Assembly (NCBI GenBank): GCA_025057015.1
Contig: JANWYG010000010.1
Location: 280,506-344,505, forward strand
Length of the DNA stretch: 64,000 bases
Direction of reading: 5' to 3'
Source of the DNA: Blastocatellia bacterium
GTDB lineage: Bacteria; Acidobacteriota; Blastocatellia; Chloracidobacteriales; JADJPF01
Positions 9,132 to 17,057 of the stretch are shown here, piece after piece. The notes beneath the pieces are model-generated. The model searched no databases. It had not been told where the DNA came from and worked only from the letters and a program-made list of their open reading frames with translations. Both the position numbers and the translations under genes were made by a program. The stretch's first letter is position 1, and every line of letters starts with the position of its first letter.

Positions 9132-11497
9132 TCTGTCTCCTCCGACAAAGTGCGTCGAGTAGTACGGATAGAAAAGTTTACCAAAGCTTGTGCGTTATCG
9201 ATCGAGCGTAGCAAAATGCGATGTCTTGCAGCAGGTATCGGGACGATGACTTCATGGGCTGTGGATAGGTTTTCAGCAGATATCGAGTCATAGGTAGAGC
9301 AGTCTAGGAAGAACTTTTCGGCAATGCTGCCATCGATGAGAAGTTCAACTTCCGCAGGCTCGTTTGTCTTAAAGAGTATCCTTGCATAGCTGAGTAATTC
9401 ATCATCTCTCGTGAGGAAGCCTATTGGCTGTCGAAGAGATAGGTAACTACGGCGTGCATATTTGAGAAGCGGTATTTCTATGTCTTTAGCTATTACGTCG
9501 TTCAAGGGAGGATGATCTAGGAAGACTGATATAGGCATTTCGGAGCTTATTTTTAGCTCGTGTATGGTTCTGGACAGGCTTAGTTCGATGTACTGTACGG
9601 ACTTGTAGATTAGCGGTTGCGTAACTAGCGAGCCGTCTACATGAATCTTTATTTCAAAGAGTAAGTCGTGGCGGTGTGATACGCGAAAGGCTAGTTTGTG
9701 GGGTGTTTCAGGCTGCTCGAAGGGATTCCTAAGGTCTATTTTGAAAGATTTTCCGACGGGGACTTGATAGAAGAAGGGATCGTTGACATAGTCAACAGAT
9801 AGCAGTAGCTGTGGGCAGCGCAGGGCTTCTTGTTGCTGAGGGAGTGGGATAAAGTCAAGGGTTGCTAGGCTAATTTGCGAGGAATTCATTTCCGGGCGTG
9901 TTTCTTGCCAATACGTGAATCCATCCCAAGCAAGCTGTCGTAGGCTGCGTAGTTCAATATTTGACGGAGCCATTTCTAAAGCGCGATCGAGTGTTGCTAT
10001 GAAGACAGGATTGATTAGATCCTCGTTTGGCATCCAGAGCGAAGCTGATGCATAGAGAAGAGCTAGTTCAGTATCTCTTGGATCTAGTGCAGATGCGTTT
10101 TGTAGCAACTTGACAGCGTCCTTGTGGTTGTTGAGCACTCTCAGTAGAAAGGCACGCTGTAGGGCTAGTTCTATGGCAAATGCGGTTTCTTGCGGCGATA
10201 GAGCAAATGGTAGTTCGAAGTTAAGAACTTGCAAGGCTTCTTCAAACAGTTGTTGTTCGCAGAGGACGCGTGAAAGCAGCAGCGCTACGGCTATCTTCGT
10301 TAAGCCTGAGGTTGTTGCAAATAAGTTACTTAGCTGGGACTGAACGTCTTTTCCAAGGCCTAGTTCTACTGAGGCGGCGGCAGCAACAAACCTTGCATTA
10401 TGGTCGTTGGGATAGGTAGCGAGATGAGCTTCGGCTTGGTCTTTTGCTTTTACAAACAATGTTGCTAAATCGTTGTTCTTTTCTCGCAGGTAACGGCGAA
10501 ACTCAGCTGTGCTAATAGCACAGTATATGTCTTCGTTACTGGCTATTTGCAGTTTATGTTTTCCTGGCGGGATAAATAGATATTCCCTGCAGGGCTTTGC
10601 CAGTGGTCGTTGCGATTGATCGAGAACGAGACCACAAGCATCGTCTAGTCTAGTTGTTAGAAACAGTTTATTGACGAATCGCTCGTCGATGAATAGCTCA
10701 AGCGCGTAGTTTAGGACCTCATGGGGAGGGGTTTTGGTATAAACTAACCGCGAGGTTATCTCTACGAGTTTAGGCCCTTCGATGATGAATTCTCTGGTAT
10801 GTCTTATTGGGAAGTAATTTTTTCCGTCTAGTACGAGGCTGTCTCTATCAGTGGTAGAGAGCGGTGTCAGAGCAGTCTGTTTTGTTTTGAGCAGGTCTAG
10901 CCTTAGCTTAGCCTTGAGGTAATTTATCTCGTAGTCCGTAGAGGCAGGCCGTGGAAGCGTTATGAGCTGACGGCGATAGAAGCTCCGCCATTTATCGCCG
11001 GGCTCTAGTTTTTGCCAGATATTGCAGGAACGATCTTGCCACTTTGTAATAGCCTTTTGTGCTTGTGTTTCTATAGTGTCGGTGTAAAACGGTAAATCTT
11101 CTCTGACGAGATATTCGCAGATTAACTTCAATTCGGCATCTGATTGCAGCAGGTAAGTAGGTCTATTTATCCATCTTGGGGGAGTAATAAGCAGGTATTC
11201 GTTGTGTGCTTCAACTTCCTTGGGTATTAACTTTCCACCGTCGAACAAGCGGAATATGGTTAGGGATTTTAGTCTACCAGAGGTAGCTTTAACGCGAAGA
11301 AGCTCGTTGATAGGTGCGCTGATAATTGCCGAGGATTTGCTAGAGATATCTATCGAGGAAGAGGCTATGTTTTCAGTATGCCGAGTTGAGTTATGGATTT
11401 TAGTATGAGTTTCTATTGGCTGCCAGAAAGTTCTTCCAGTAAGTAGCAGCGGATCGTCATATATAAGCGAGCTAAGGACTAAGATAGCTAAAAGCAT
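9128..11497 (-). CDS. Exported TPR / beta-sandwich protein, function unknown
   Basis: The 789-residue protein has a short signal peptide (MLLAILVLSSLIY). The N-terminal 330 residues are beta-rich and contain a segment (EGPKLVEITSRLVY) that resembles a segment of the next gene's product (VEGPTILKLSIRPV), so the two probably share a domain. TPR-like helices occupy about 340-540 (for example YPNDHNARFVAAAASVELG and LDPRDTELALLYASA). The C-terminal 230 residues are again beta-rich. It is the first gene of the operon and is transcribed away from the cyanophycinase-like gene. I do not recognise a named family. It is probably a periplasmic scaffold or polymer-binding partner of the barrel protein. 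Confidence 0.6.
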   Translation of the reverse strand: MLLAILVLSSLIYDDPLLLTGRTFWQPIETHTKIHNSTRHTENIASSSIDISSKSSAIISAPINELLRVKATSGRLKSLTIFRLFDGGKLIPKEVEAHNEYLLITPPRWINRPTYLLQSDAELKLICEYLVREDLPFYTDTIETQAQKAITKWQDRSCNIWQKLEPGDKWRSFYRRQLITLPRPASTDYEINYLKAKLRLDLLKTKQTALTPLSTTDRDSLVLDGKNYFPIRHTREFIIEGPKLVEITSRLVYTKTPPHEVLNYALELFIDERFVNKLFLTTRLDDACGLVLDQSQRPLAKPCREYLFIPPGKHKLQIASNEDIYCAISTAEFRRYLREKNNDLATLFVKAKDQAEAHLATYPNDHNARFVAAAASVELGLGKDVQSQLSNLFATTSGLTKIAVALLLSRVLCEQQLFEEALQVLNFELPFALSPQETAFAIELALQRAFLLRVLNNHKDAVKLLQNASALDPRDTELALLYASASLWMPNEDLINPVFIATLDRALEMAPSNIELRSLRQLAWDGFTYWQETRPEMNSSQISLATLDFIPLPQQQEALRCPQLLLSVDYVNDPFFYQVPVGKSFKIDLRNPFEQPETPHKLAFRVSHRHDLLFEIKIHVDGSLVTQPLIYKSVQYIELSLSRTIHELKISSEMPISVFLDHPPLNDVIAKDIEIPLLKYARRSYLSLRQPIGFLTRDDELLSYARILFKTNEPAEVELLIDGSIAEKFFLDCSTYDSISAENLSTAHEVIVPIPAARHRILLRSIDNAQALVNFSIRTTRRTLSEETE

Positions 11498-11633
11498 AGG
11501 CTTTAAGCATAGACGCTGTTTTCTATAAACTCAAGGCTTGACTTGAGCTGCAGGTTTGGTGGCAGATTGTAGAGTTAAACTTAGTTAGGGATTTATAATT
11601 CTTATCCATCACTTAAGGTGGGATTAGGGGCTG
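11498..11633. promoter_or_regulatory. Divergent intergenic region of the polyamide locus
   Basis: These 136 bases separate the start of the minus-strand TPR/barrel/ligase operon from the plus-strand cyanophycinase-like gene. Promoters for both must lie here or just inside the genes. I see no clear pair of -35/-10 boxes. A purine-rich stretch (AAGGTGG near 11614, AGGGG near 11626) precedes the ATG at 11634. Confidence 0.45.
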
Positions 11634-12440
11634 ATGTCTAAGGGTAGGTTTTTTCTAGTAGGCGGTGGGCCGGCGGCTCGCACTTTAGGCGAGCCGTTTA
11701 TGGGTGTGGTAATTGAGGCTGCAGGTGGCAGCAAGTCGCGTCTTGCACTTATTACGGCGGGTTCGGACGATCCCGCCGATGTAAATGCTTGTTACTGGGA
11801 AATCTTTTCTGCTTTGGGAGTAAAGCACATCTTCTCACCTAAGATCTTTTCCAGAAGCGATGCTAACGAACGGTGGGTTGCAAATTCGATAGCTGACTGC
11901 AACGTTGTCTTCATAGCTGGAGGGGCACAAGCGAAGCTTCTCGACAAGATAGCAGGAACTTTGACTGAGAAAGCATTCAAATATGTCTATGAAGCTGGAG
12001 GAATATTGGCCGGAACTTCTGCTGGTTCGTCCATCTATACCTGTCCTGTGATAGTGGAAGGTGGGACGCAGAACCGTCATCTACGCAGAGGAATGATAGA
12101 AGTTCGTCGCGGTTTTGGCATTATCGAAGGGCTTGCCATAGATACGCATTGTTCCTCGCGTGGACGCTTGCCGCGGCTAGTCTCGCTACTGATAGAGCAG
12201 CCGGGAATTCAGGCCATAGGCATAGATGAAGATACTGCGTTGTTTATAGATGAGAACGGTGTTGCTGAGGTGTTGGGCTATAACGCTGTCTATATACTGG
12301 ATGCTAAAAACAGCACAGCGGCACACGATGATGTAATAGAGGAGGACGGGCATCTTTGCACGAGCGGTATTACGCTTCATTGCCTTATGAACGGTGATAA
12401 ATATCACATAGGTCTGAGGAGGCCTTGTAAATCTGCTTAG
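11634..12440 (+). CDS. Cyanophycinase-family peptidase (S51)
   Basis: The 268-residue protein matches the S51 serine peptidases that cut beta-linked or otherwise unusual peptide polymers. The nucleophile is S129 in GTSAGSS, a glutamine follows the GG of GGAQ (Q99), and the segment D170-T-H...RGRLPRL followed by GIDEDTA is characteristic of cyanophycinase. In canonical cyanophycinases, as I remember them, this segment reads DQHF.QRGR. Here T171 and two serines replace those glutamines, so the preferred polymer may differ from cyanophycin. There is no signal peptide, so it acts in the cytoplasm. It is transcribed divergently from the operon with the PgsB-like ligase, which suggests the two make and recycle the same polymer. 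It overlaps the convergent acpH by four bases. Confidence 0.85.
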   Translation: MSKGRFFLVGGGPAARTLGEPFMGVVIEAAGGSKSRLALITAGSDDPADVNACYWEIFSALGVKHIFSPKIFSRSDANERWVANSIADCNVVFIAGGAQAKLLDKIAGTLTEKAFKYVYEAGGILAGTSAGSSIYTCPVIVEGGTQNRHLRRGMIEVRRGFGIIEGLAIDTHCSSRGRLPRLVSLLIEQPGIQAIGIDEDTALFIDENGVAEVLGYNAVYILDAKNSTAAHDDVIEEDGHLCTSGITLHCLMNGDKYHIGLRRPCKSA

Positions 12441-13036
12441 TTGCTCTGCTTGAGCAAGCTATCTAGTGCCTGTTGTGAGAACTCTATGAGCTGGGGAAGT
12501 AGCTCATGGAAGCTTTGTTGCAGCTTTTCGTGGTGTATTACAAGCACTTCTATAGTAGGTTCAAAGGATATACCGTACTTTGTACGAGCAGATAGTCTCA
12601 CAAGGGCTGAGTATACGTCCTCGAGAGTACCGTACTTACAGAGAAAGTTGTTTTCGATCAGTTTTCTTGACAAAGGTTTGATTGTTTCTGGAAGAATATC
12701 TTGCCTTGAGTTTAGTATATTGTAGAAGTTATCAGCGAAAGCTTGTAGTGGCAAAGCTGAGAAGTGCTCGAAGTGTTTTGTTAGGAAGTAATCATAAAAG
12801 ATATCTAATGCAATACCGGCGTATTTTCTGTTGGATTTTGGAAAGAGCTGCTTAGTAGCGACTACTATCGGATGTGAGTCAGTGTAGCTATCTATCTTGC
12901 GGTGAAGAGCTATCGAGCGTCTGAGGGCTGGTTCTTGTATTTTGTCTAGGCTGCCTTTAATGAAGTCCCCGAGGAAGCCACCGAGGCGACCTTCTGGGGT
13001 GGGTTCAGACAAGTAGATATGTGCTAGATAGTTCAT
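12437..13036 (-). CDS. acpH: Acyl carrier protein phosphodiesterase
   Basis: The enzyme removes the 4'-phosphopantetheine arm from acyl carrier protein, giving apo-ACP. At 199 residues it is close to the 193 of E. coli AcpH and aligns from the first residue: MNYLAH, then G-D24-F-x-x-G matching the catalytic D24 of E. coli AcpH, then LHRKID..TD and LDIFYDYFL matching the HxxID and LDxxxDHFL segments of the family. It is the last gene of a four-gene minus-strand cluster and overlaps the upstream YhhN-like gene by four bases (ATGA), which implies translational coupling. Nothing in it looks unusual. Confidence 0.88.
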   Translation of the reverse strand: MNYLAHIYLSEPTPEGRLGGFLGDFIKGSLDKIQEPALRRSIALHRKIDSYTDSHPIVVATKQLFPKSNRKYAGIALDIFYDYFLTKHFEHFSALPLQAFADNFYNILNSRQDILPETIKPLSRKLIENNFLCKYGTLEDVYSALVRLSARTKYGISFEPTIEVLVIHHEKLQQSFHELLPQLIEFSQQALDSLLKQSN

Positions 13037-13626
13037 TGGTTCAGTATACCTTCTGTTATGAGGTACTGCGCAAGGTAGTAGGTAATCATTATCCAGTATG
13101 TGGCGGCTGGTATTGGGCGGACAAATTTGTCTATAGCTATGAGCGAGTCTGATATGATGAACAGGGCTGCTCCGGTAGCGATCTCGGTGTTGTGTCTAGC
13201 TGCTGTTATTCCCATAGCTGTTATTGTGATGATATAGGTATAGACTGCAGGGGCAAGTTTTCCTAACTTTGGTTTGAGTACAAGTGACATAGCTACGGCG
13301 TAGAGTGTGAGCGATAAAGCGAAGATGCTGCGTGGTTGAGGGCCGTCGAGTTTGAGGAAGGCTGCTATATAGAACAGGTGAGCGACGAGAAATAGTGTCA
13401 GACCGTGCAGAAAATATTTTGTGCGGTCAAGGTCTAGGGCGATATCGCCGGCGGCGCAGAAGACGAGGGCGGCGAAAATGAGTTGAGTTACGGATCCGTC
13501 AGAAAGTAGCACTATTAGCGCAAGCCAAAGGATTGGGAGGGCTTTTACTATGAAGCTACCTTTGTAAGGAGCAAAGCGCAGTAGCAGCAGGTAACAGGCT
13601 ACTAAGGCTGGAAATACTATTTTCAT
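13033..13626 (-). CDS. YhhN/TMEM86-family integral membrane protein (lysoplasmalogenase-like)
   Basis: The 197-residue protein is almost entirely hydrophobic with about eight membrane segments. Family signatures are the KALPI stretch near the N terminus, the GDIALD motif, GLTLFLVAHLFYI, and a C-terminal ALFIISDSLIAIDKF followed by a YYLAQYLI helix. The conserved acidic residues of GDxxLD and SDxxxAxxKF form the presumed active site in the family, which hydrolyses the vinyl ether bond of lysoplasmalogens in animals. Substrate specificity in bacteria is much less clear. Its start overlaps the preceding gene's stop by one base (TGATG) and its stop overlaps acpH. Confidence 0.85.
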   Translation of the reverse strand: MKIVFPALVACYLLLLRFAPYKGSFIVKALPILWLALIVLLSDGSVTQLIFAALVFCAAGDIALDLDRTKYFLHGLTLFLVAHLFYIAAFLKLDGPQPRSIFALSLTLYAVAMSLVLKPKLGKLAPAVYTYIITITAMGITAARHNTEIATGAALFIISDSLIAIDKFVRPIPAATYWIMITYYLAQYLITEGILNQ

Positions 13627-14102
13627 CAGCCTGCCTTTCTTGCTACGTGTTGGATGAACTCATCGAGGTATTGCTCGGCGTGGTTACGTACTATTCTATT
13701 TATGGTTCTCTCACCTAGTACGCTGGCAAGTGGGTGTATTTCGTATCCGCTACGTCTTTCGAGGCGTAGTTCGAGGATGAGACGAAGCTCTACATCTGCT
13801 CTTGTAGGTCTAAGTTCTATATCTAAGCCTAAGTGGTTGTTGCTTAACTTCTTTGGTTTGAAGCTGATATGGTGGGCTGATTCGCTGAGCAGCATTTCTA
13901 GGTCTACTTGTAATGCGGAGCCTGCTGATATGTCTATTTTAAGTTTCCATAGGGAGAGTTTATCAGAGATTTTCTCTACTTCGGCGACTATGTCGGGCAT
14001 ATAAAGCGGGTAGTTGGAGGTATTAGTAAGGATTGCTCGCAGCGCTGATGTATCTGCATTTACTCGGTAAGTTTTATCTACTTTAGCTTCTACGGTAAAC
14101 AT
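13626..14102 (-). CDS. SRPBCC (START/cyclase-like) superfamily protein
   Basis: The 158-residue soluble protein begins with a strand and a short helix pattern (DTSALRAILTNTSNYPLYMPDIVAEVE) typical of the helix-grip fold of the SRPBCC superfamily, which binds lipids or other hydrophobic ligands in a central cavity. The middle is strand-rich and a long amphipathic helix closes the C terminus. No catalytic motif is visible and the ligand cannot be told. It lies directly after the Ser/Thr kinase gene with no intergenic base and is coupled to the YhhN-like gene by TGATG. A role in membrane lipid handling would fit its neighbours, by inference only. Confidence 0.6.
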   Translation of the reverse strand: MFTVEAKVDKTYRVNADTSALRAILTNTSNYPLYMPDIVAEVEKISDKLSLWKLKIDISAGSALQVDLEMLLSESAHHISFKPKKLSNNHLGLDIELRPTRADVELRLILELRLERRSGYEIHPLASVLGERTINRIVRNHAEQYLDEFIQHVARKAG

Positions 14103-16628
14103 TTACTCAACCTCTCTGACACATCTAAAGCCTACTGTGGAGTAATCTGCTCCGGTAGGTGGTAGCCACGTGCGGTAAGTAGCCCTCGCTCGTGCTGCTT
14201 CAGTTTTGTAATCTCCTCCTTTTATTACCTTTTGTACTCCGGTAGGAGTTTGGCAGCCGAGGCCGGCGGGCGGTATGTAATCACTGGATGTCCATTCAGC
14301 GGCATTTCCTATCAGGTCACTCATACCGAAACTATTTTCGCCTTGCCTAAACGTTCCGACGTCCACCAGTTTACCTCGCCCAGCCTCTTTAGTATTGGCT
14401 ACAGGTTTCCATTCGTTGCCCCAGGGATAGAGCTGAGAGGAACCGTTACGTGCTACAAATTCCCATTCTTCTTGTGTGGGCAGACGGTATGTTTTACCGG
14501 TCATCTTGCTACGCCAGTTGCAGTAATCGACACAATCTTGCCAACTTACTCCTACGACTGGTAGATCACCTTCGCCTGAAGGGTATTTACCGTCCTTCCA
14601 GCCTGAGGGAGGAGCGTGTTTTGTTGCATCTACGAAGTCTTTGTATCTGCGGTTAGTCACTTCATATTTATCTATCAGGAAAGGCTTAATTTCCACTACC
14701 CGCTCTTCCTCTATGCAAGGGTTGCCTTGCTTATTGCCTACTTTAAAGCTACCGCCAGGTATGTAGGCCATGCCTTCGGGTATGAACAAGTTAGTTTTCT
14801 GCGTAGTAGTGGGAGGAGGGGTTTGTTTGGAGACGGGAGGTGGTGGGTAGAGAACTTTTTGTTGTACTTGATCCTCTTTGCTAGAAAAGTAAAAGTAGCC
14901 GAGGCTTAGGAGTGCTATGGTGACGAGTCCTATTAGAACTAGTTTGAGAATGAATACTTTGTTCGTATTCGTGGCACTACCGGCATACTGAGCTGTTGTT
15001 GGCGTACGAGGGGGAAGATGCTGTACAGCGGCTTTAGGTTTGTCGAGGCTTGCTAGCGGAGAAGGGTACTCTAATTGTTTGAGTCTGGCGGCTTCTGCGC
15101 GTTTAGCTAGGACTTCGGCTTGAGTAGTAATGGTTTCTGAGACACTGATGAGCAAGTCTTCTACCATTTCTGGTAGAGCCAATGAAAACTCCTCTGCGAT
15201 TTCCATTGCTTCTGCCACTGCAGGCAATTGAGTAGGAGTTGAGACAGGCGTTTTTGGTTGATCTGTTTGCACTTTGCTTTGTGCTGTCCTTGCAGAGGCT
15301 GGGATGTCGGGTAGGACAGGGGAGTGTGATTTTGCTGCCGATATTTCTTGTCTTAAATCGTCTCCTGAGAGGATTATAGTACTAGCAGGTTGCGAAGATA
15401 CTTCGTCCGGTAGCAGTGCTTGCATTGGTGTGGTTAAAAATGGAGTTCTTGCACTGGCGGGAAGGGGTTCAGGAGCTGGTTTTTCTGTAGTTGGTGGAGG
15501 AAGTGGTGAAGCCGAGATTTTGCCAGCAGTGTCAGGCGATTTCTCAGTAGCTGGTGGGGGAGGTGGAGGAGGTGGTGCAAACTGTTTCAAGAGCTCGGGT
15601 TGTATTTCTGGGTCGAGCGGGGCTGTTGCATCTGTCGGTTTTGGAGCAGGCTTTGTTACGATGATTGGGCTATCTACCTTCATGCCGCTTATAGCGGCCT
15701 CGAGCTCGCGGCGTAGCTCCGTAGCAGTTTGTTGTCTATCGTTCGGATCTTTGAGTAGCGCTTTGAGGACTACTTGTTCCAGCTGTGGGTTAATATCTGG
15801 GCGATGTTTTCTAAGTGGAGCTGGAGGTACGGAACAGTGCATTTTGACTAGTCCCCAAGGAGTCTGTGCTCTGAAGGGCACTTTGCCAGCCAACATCTCG
15901 TAGAGGATGATACCCAGCGAGTAGATATCAGAGCGGATGTCTAGTTGGCGTCCGTCGCACTGCTCTGGGGACATGTAGTAAGGTGAGCCTAGGATTGCCC
16001 CACCTACTGTGATGTTTTCGGTATAGCCGGGAGTTTGGCTGAGTTTTGCTATGCCAAAATCTAGTACACGAACAATTTCTTCACCACTATCTTCGTGGGT
16101 TTCTACCATTATATTGTCGGGCTTAAGATCTCTGTGTATGATTCCTTTGCGGTGAGCAGCAGCTACGGCATCGCAGACTTGGGAGATTAGCTTGACGGTT
16201 CTGACTTGTCCCATTTGCCCTTCGCTTTTGATTATCTCCCGAAGAGACTTGCCTTCGATGAGATCCATAACAAGGTAGGCAAGTCCGTCAGAAGTGATGC
16301 TGAAGTCGGTAATAGCTATGGCGTTAGGGTGGCGGATAGCTCCGGCAGCGTTTGCTTCATTTTGGAAGCGTTTCCTGGCCTGATCGTCATTAAACAGCTC
16401 GCGTTTTAGGACTTTGACTGCAAACTGTCGGTTGAAGTTAACATGTCGTGCTTTGTATACGACACCCATACCGCCCTTACCTATGACTTCTTCTATCAGG
16501 TACTTTCCACCTAGGACGGTGTTGATTAGCGGATCTTGCGCTACTATAGGAATCAAAGGGTGCCCGTCATTGGGACAAAAGTGCATCATATCGGAGAAGA
16601 TCTCGGGGCACTTTGGGCAACGTTTCAT
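14103..16628 (-). CDS. Ser/Thr protein kinase with C-terminal formylglycine-generating-enzyme-like domain
   Basis: The 841-residue protein opens with a zinc-ribbon-like element (CPKC...FCPNDGH). A complete Hanks-type kinase domain spans about 37-310: GKGGMGVVYKA (nucleotide loop), AVKVL (lysine), HRDLKPDN (catalytic loop), DFGIAKL (metal binding) and SPEQ (activation segment). A long Pro-rich, low-complexity linker leads to one membrane segment near 556-580. The C-terminal 230 residues form an FGE/sulfatase-modifying-factor domain (MAYIPGGSFKVGN, YEVTNRRYKDF, RLPTQEEWEFVAR, GFRCVRE). This domain lies outside the membrane in this topology and is often a ligand-binding C-type-lectin-like fold rather than an active enzyme. 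It is the first gene of the cluster running to acpH. It is probably a receptor kinase whose ligand is unknown. Confidence 0.93.
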   Translation of the reverse strand: MKRCPKCPEIFSDMMHFCPNDGHPLIPIVAQDPLINTVLGGKYLIEEVIGKGGMGVVYKARHVNFNRQFAVKVLKRELFNDDQARKRFQNEANAAGAIRHPNAIAITDFSITSDGLAYLVMDLIEGKSLREIIKSEGQMGQVRTVKLISQVCDAVAAAHRKGIIHRDLKPDNIMVETHEDSGEEIVRVLDFGIAKLSQTPGYTENITVGGAILGSPYYMSPEQCDGRQLDIRSDIYSLGIILYEMLAGKVPFRAQTPWGLVKMHCSVPPAPLRKHRPDINPQLEQVVLKALLKDPNDRQQTATELRRELEAAISGMKVDSPIIVTKPAPKPTDATAPLDPEIQPELLKQFAPPPPPPPPATEKSPDTAGKISASPLPPPTTEKPAPEPLPASARTPFLTTPMQALLPDEVSSQPASTIILSGDDLRQEISAAKSHSPVLPDIPASARTAQSKVQTDQPKTPVSTPTQLPAVAEAMEIAEEFSLALPEMVEDLLISVSETITTQAEVLAKRAEAARLKQLEYPSPLASLDKPKAAVQHLPPRTPTTAQYAGSATNTNKVFILKLVLIGLVTIALLSLGYFYFSSKEDQVQQKVLYPPPPVSKQTPPPTTTQKTNLFIPEGMAYIPGGSFKVGNKQGNPCIEEERVVEIKPFLIDKYEVTNRRYKDFVDATKHAPPSGWKDGKYPSGEGDLPVVGVSWQDCVDYCNWRSKMTGKTYRLPTQEEWEFVARNGSSQLYPWGNEWKPVANTKEAGRGKLVDVGTFRQGENSFGMSDLIGNAAEWTSSDYIPPAGLGCQTPTGVQKVIKGGDYKTEAARARATYRTWLPPTGADYSTVGFRCVREVE

Positions 16629-16688
16629 CTTCCGCCTTTCTGTAACAACTAAGCTTAACCGGTCAAAGATATGACAAAAAACAGCGTG

Positions 16689-16717
16689 ATTATATATTCA
16701 ATTAGAAGCAGGGTAAA
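16689..16717 (-). promoter_or_regulatory. Sigma-70-type promoter for the Ser/Thr kinase gene
   Basis: Read on the minus strand, TTTACC (16717-16712) is followed after exactly 17 bases by a perfect TATAAT (16694-16689). Transcription would begin about 55 bases upstream of the kinase ATG at 16628. The -35 box matches the consensus at four of six positions. Confidence 0.6.
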
Positions 16718-16768
16718 GTTATTACCTGTGACGTTATTGTAACTTACCTAATCTGAGGGATAAAGAGC

Positions 16769-16797
16769 TTGACATGTATATCTAGTTAGTAGATACT
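16769..16797 (+). promoter_or_regulatory. Sigma-70-type promoter for tRNA-Ser
   Basis: A perfect TTGACA (16769-16774) is followed after 17 bases by GATACT (16792-16797), which matches four of six consensus positions. The start would be near 16804, about 45 bases before the mature tRNA end, leaving a short 5' leader for RNase P to remove. Confidence 0.6.
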
Positions 16798-16847
16798 CAA
16801 AACTTGTTGTTGAATAGAGCGGTAGCTCTAAGCCTAGCGACGTAACA

Positions 16848-16932
<85 letters not shown>

Positions 16933-16937
<5 letters not shown>

Positions 16938-17057
16938 TGCAAGGCAAGTCTATAATGACTTGCCTTTTATTTTGGGGATATGCAGGCCGCGAGCTGTGCT
17001 CCTGCAAGGCTAGCCAACGGCTATAATGACTTGCCTTTTGTTTTGGGGATATGCAGG
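16933..17057 (+). repeat. Diverged tandem duplication between tRNA-Ser and gltX
   Basis: The 37 bases at 16950-16986 recur at 17021-17057 with one mismatch (71-base period). The likeness extends left: CTCC(G)TGCAAGGC occurs at 16933-16945 and 16999-17010. The repeated unit holds the right arm of the tRNA terminator and the GGGGAT-ATGCAGG start context of gltX. In the second copy extra bases replace the left arm, so only copy 1 forms a good terminator. Copy 1 keeps a decoy ATG at 16980 that opens a 40-codon frame ending at 17102 inside gltX. Confidence 0.8.
16941..16973 (+). terminator. Intrinsic terminator of tRNA-Ser
   Basis: A perfect 10-base stem (AAGGCAAGTC at 16941-16950 with GACTTGCCTT at 16957-16966), a six-base loop and a T-rich tail (TTATTTT) begin three bases after the tRNA. 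Confidence 0.85.

Noticed and set aside
15274-15903. Gly-rich 209-codon plus-strand frame
   Set aside because: It is antisense to the Pro-rich linker of the kinase gene, whose codons create the open frame.
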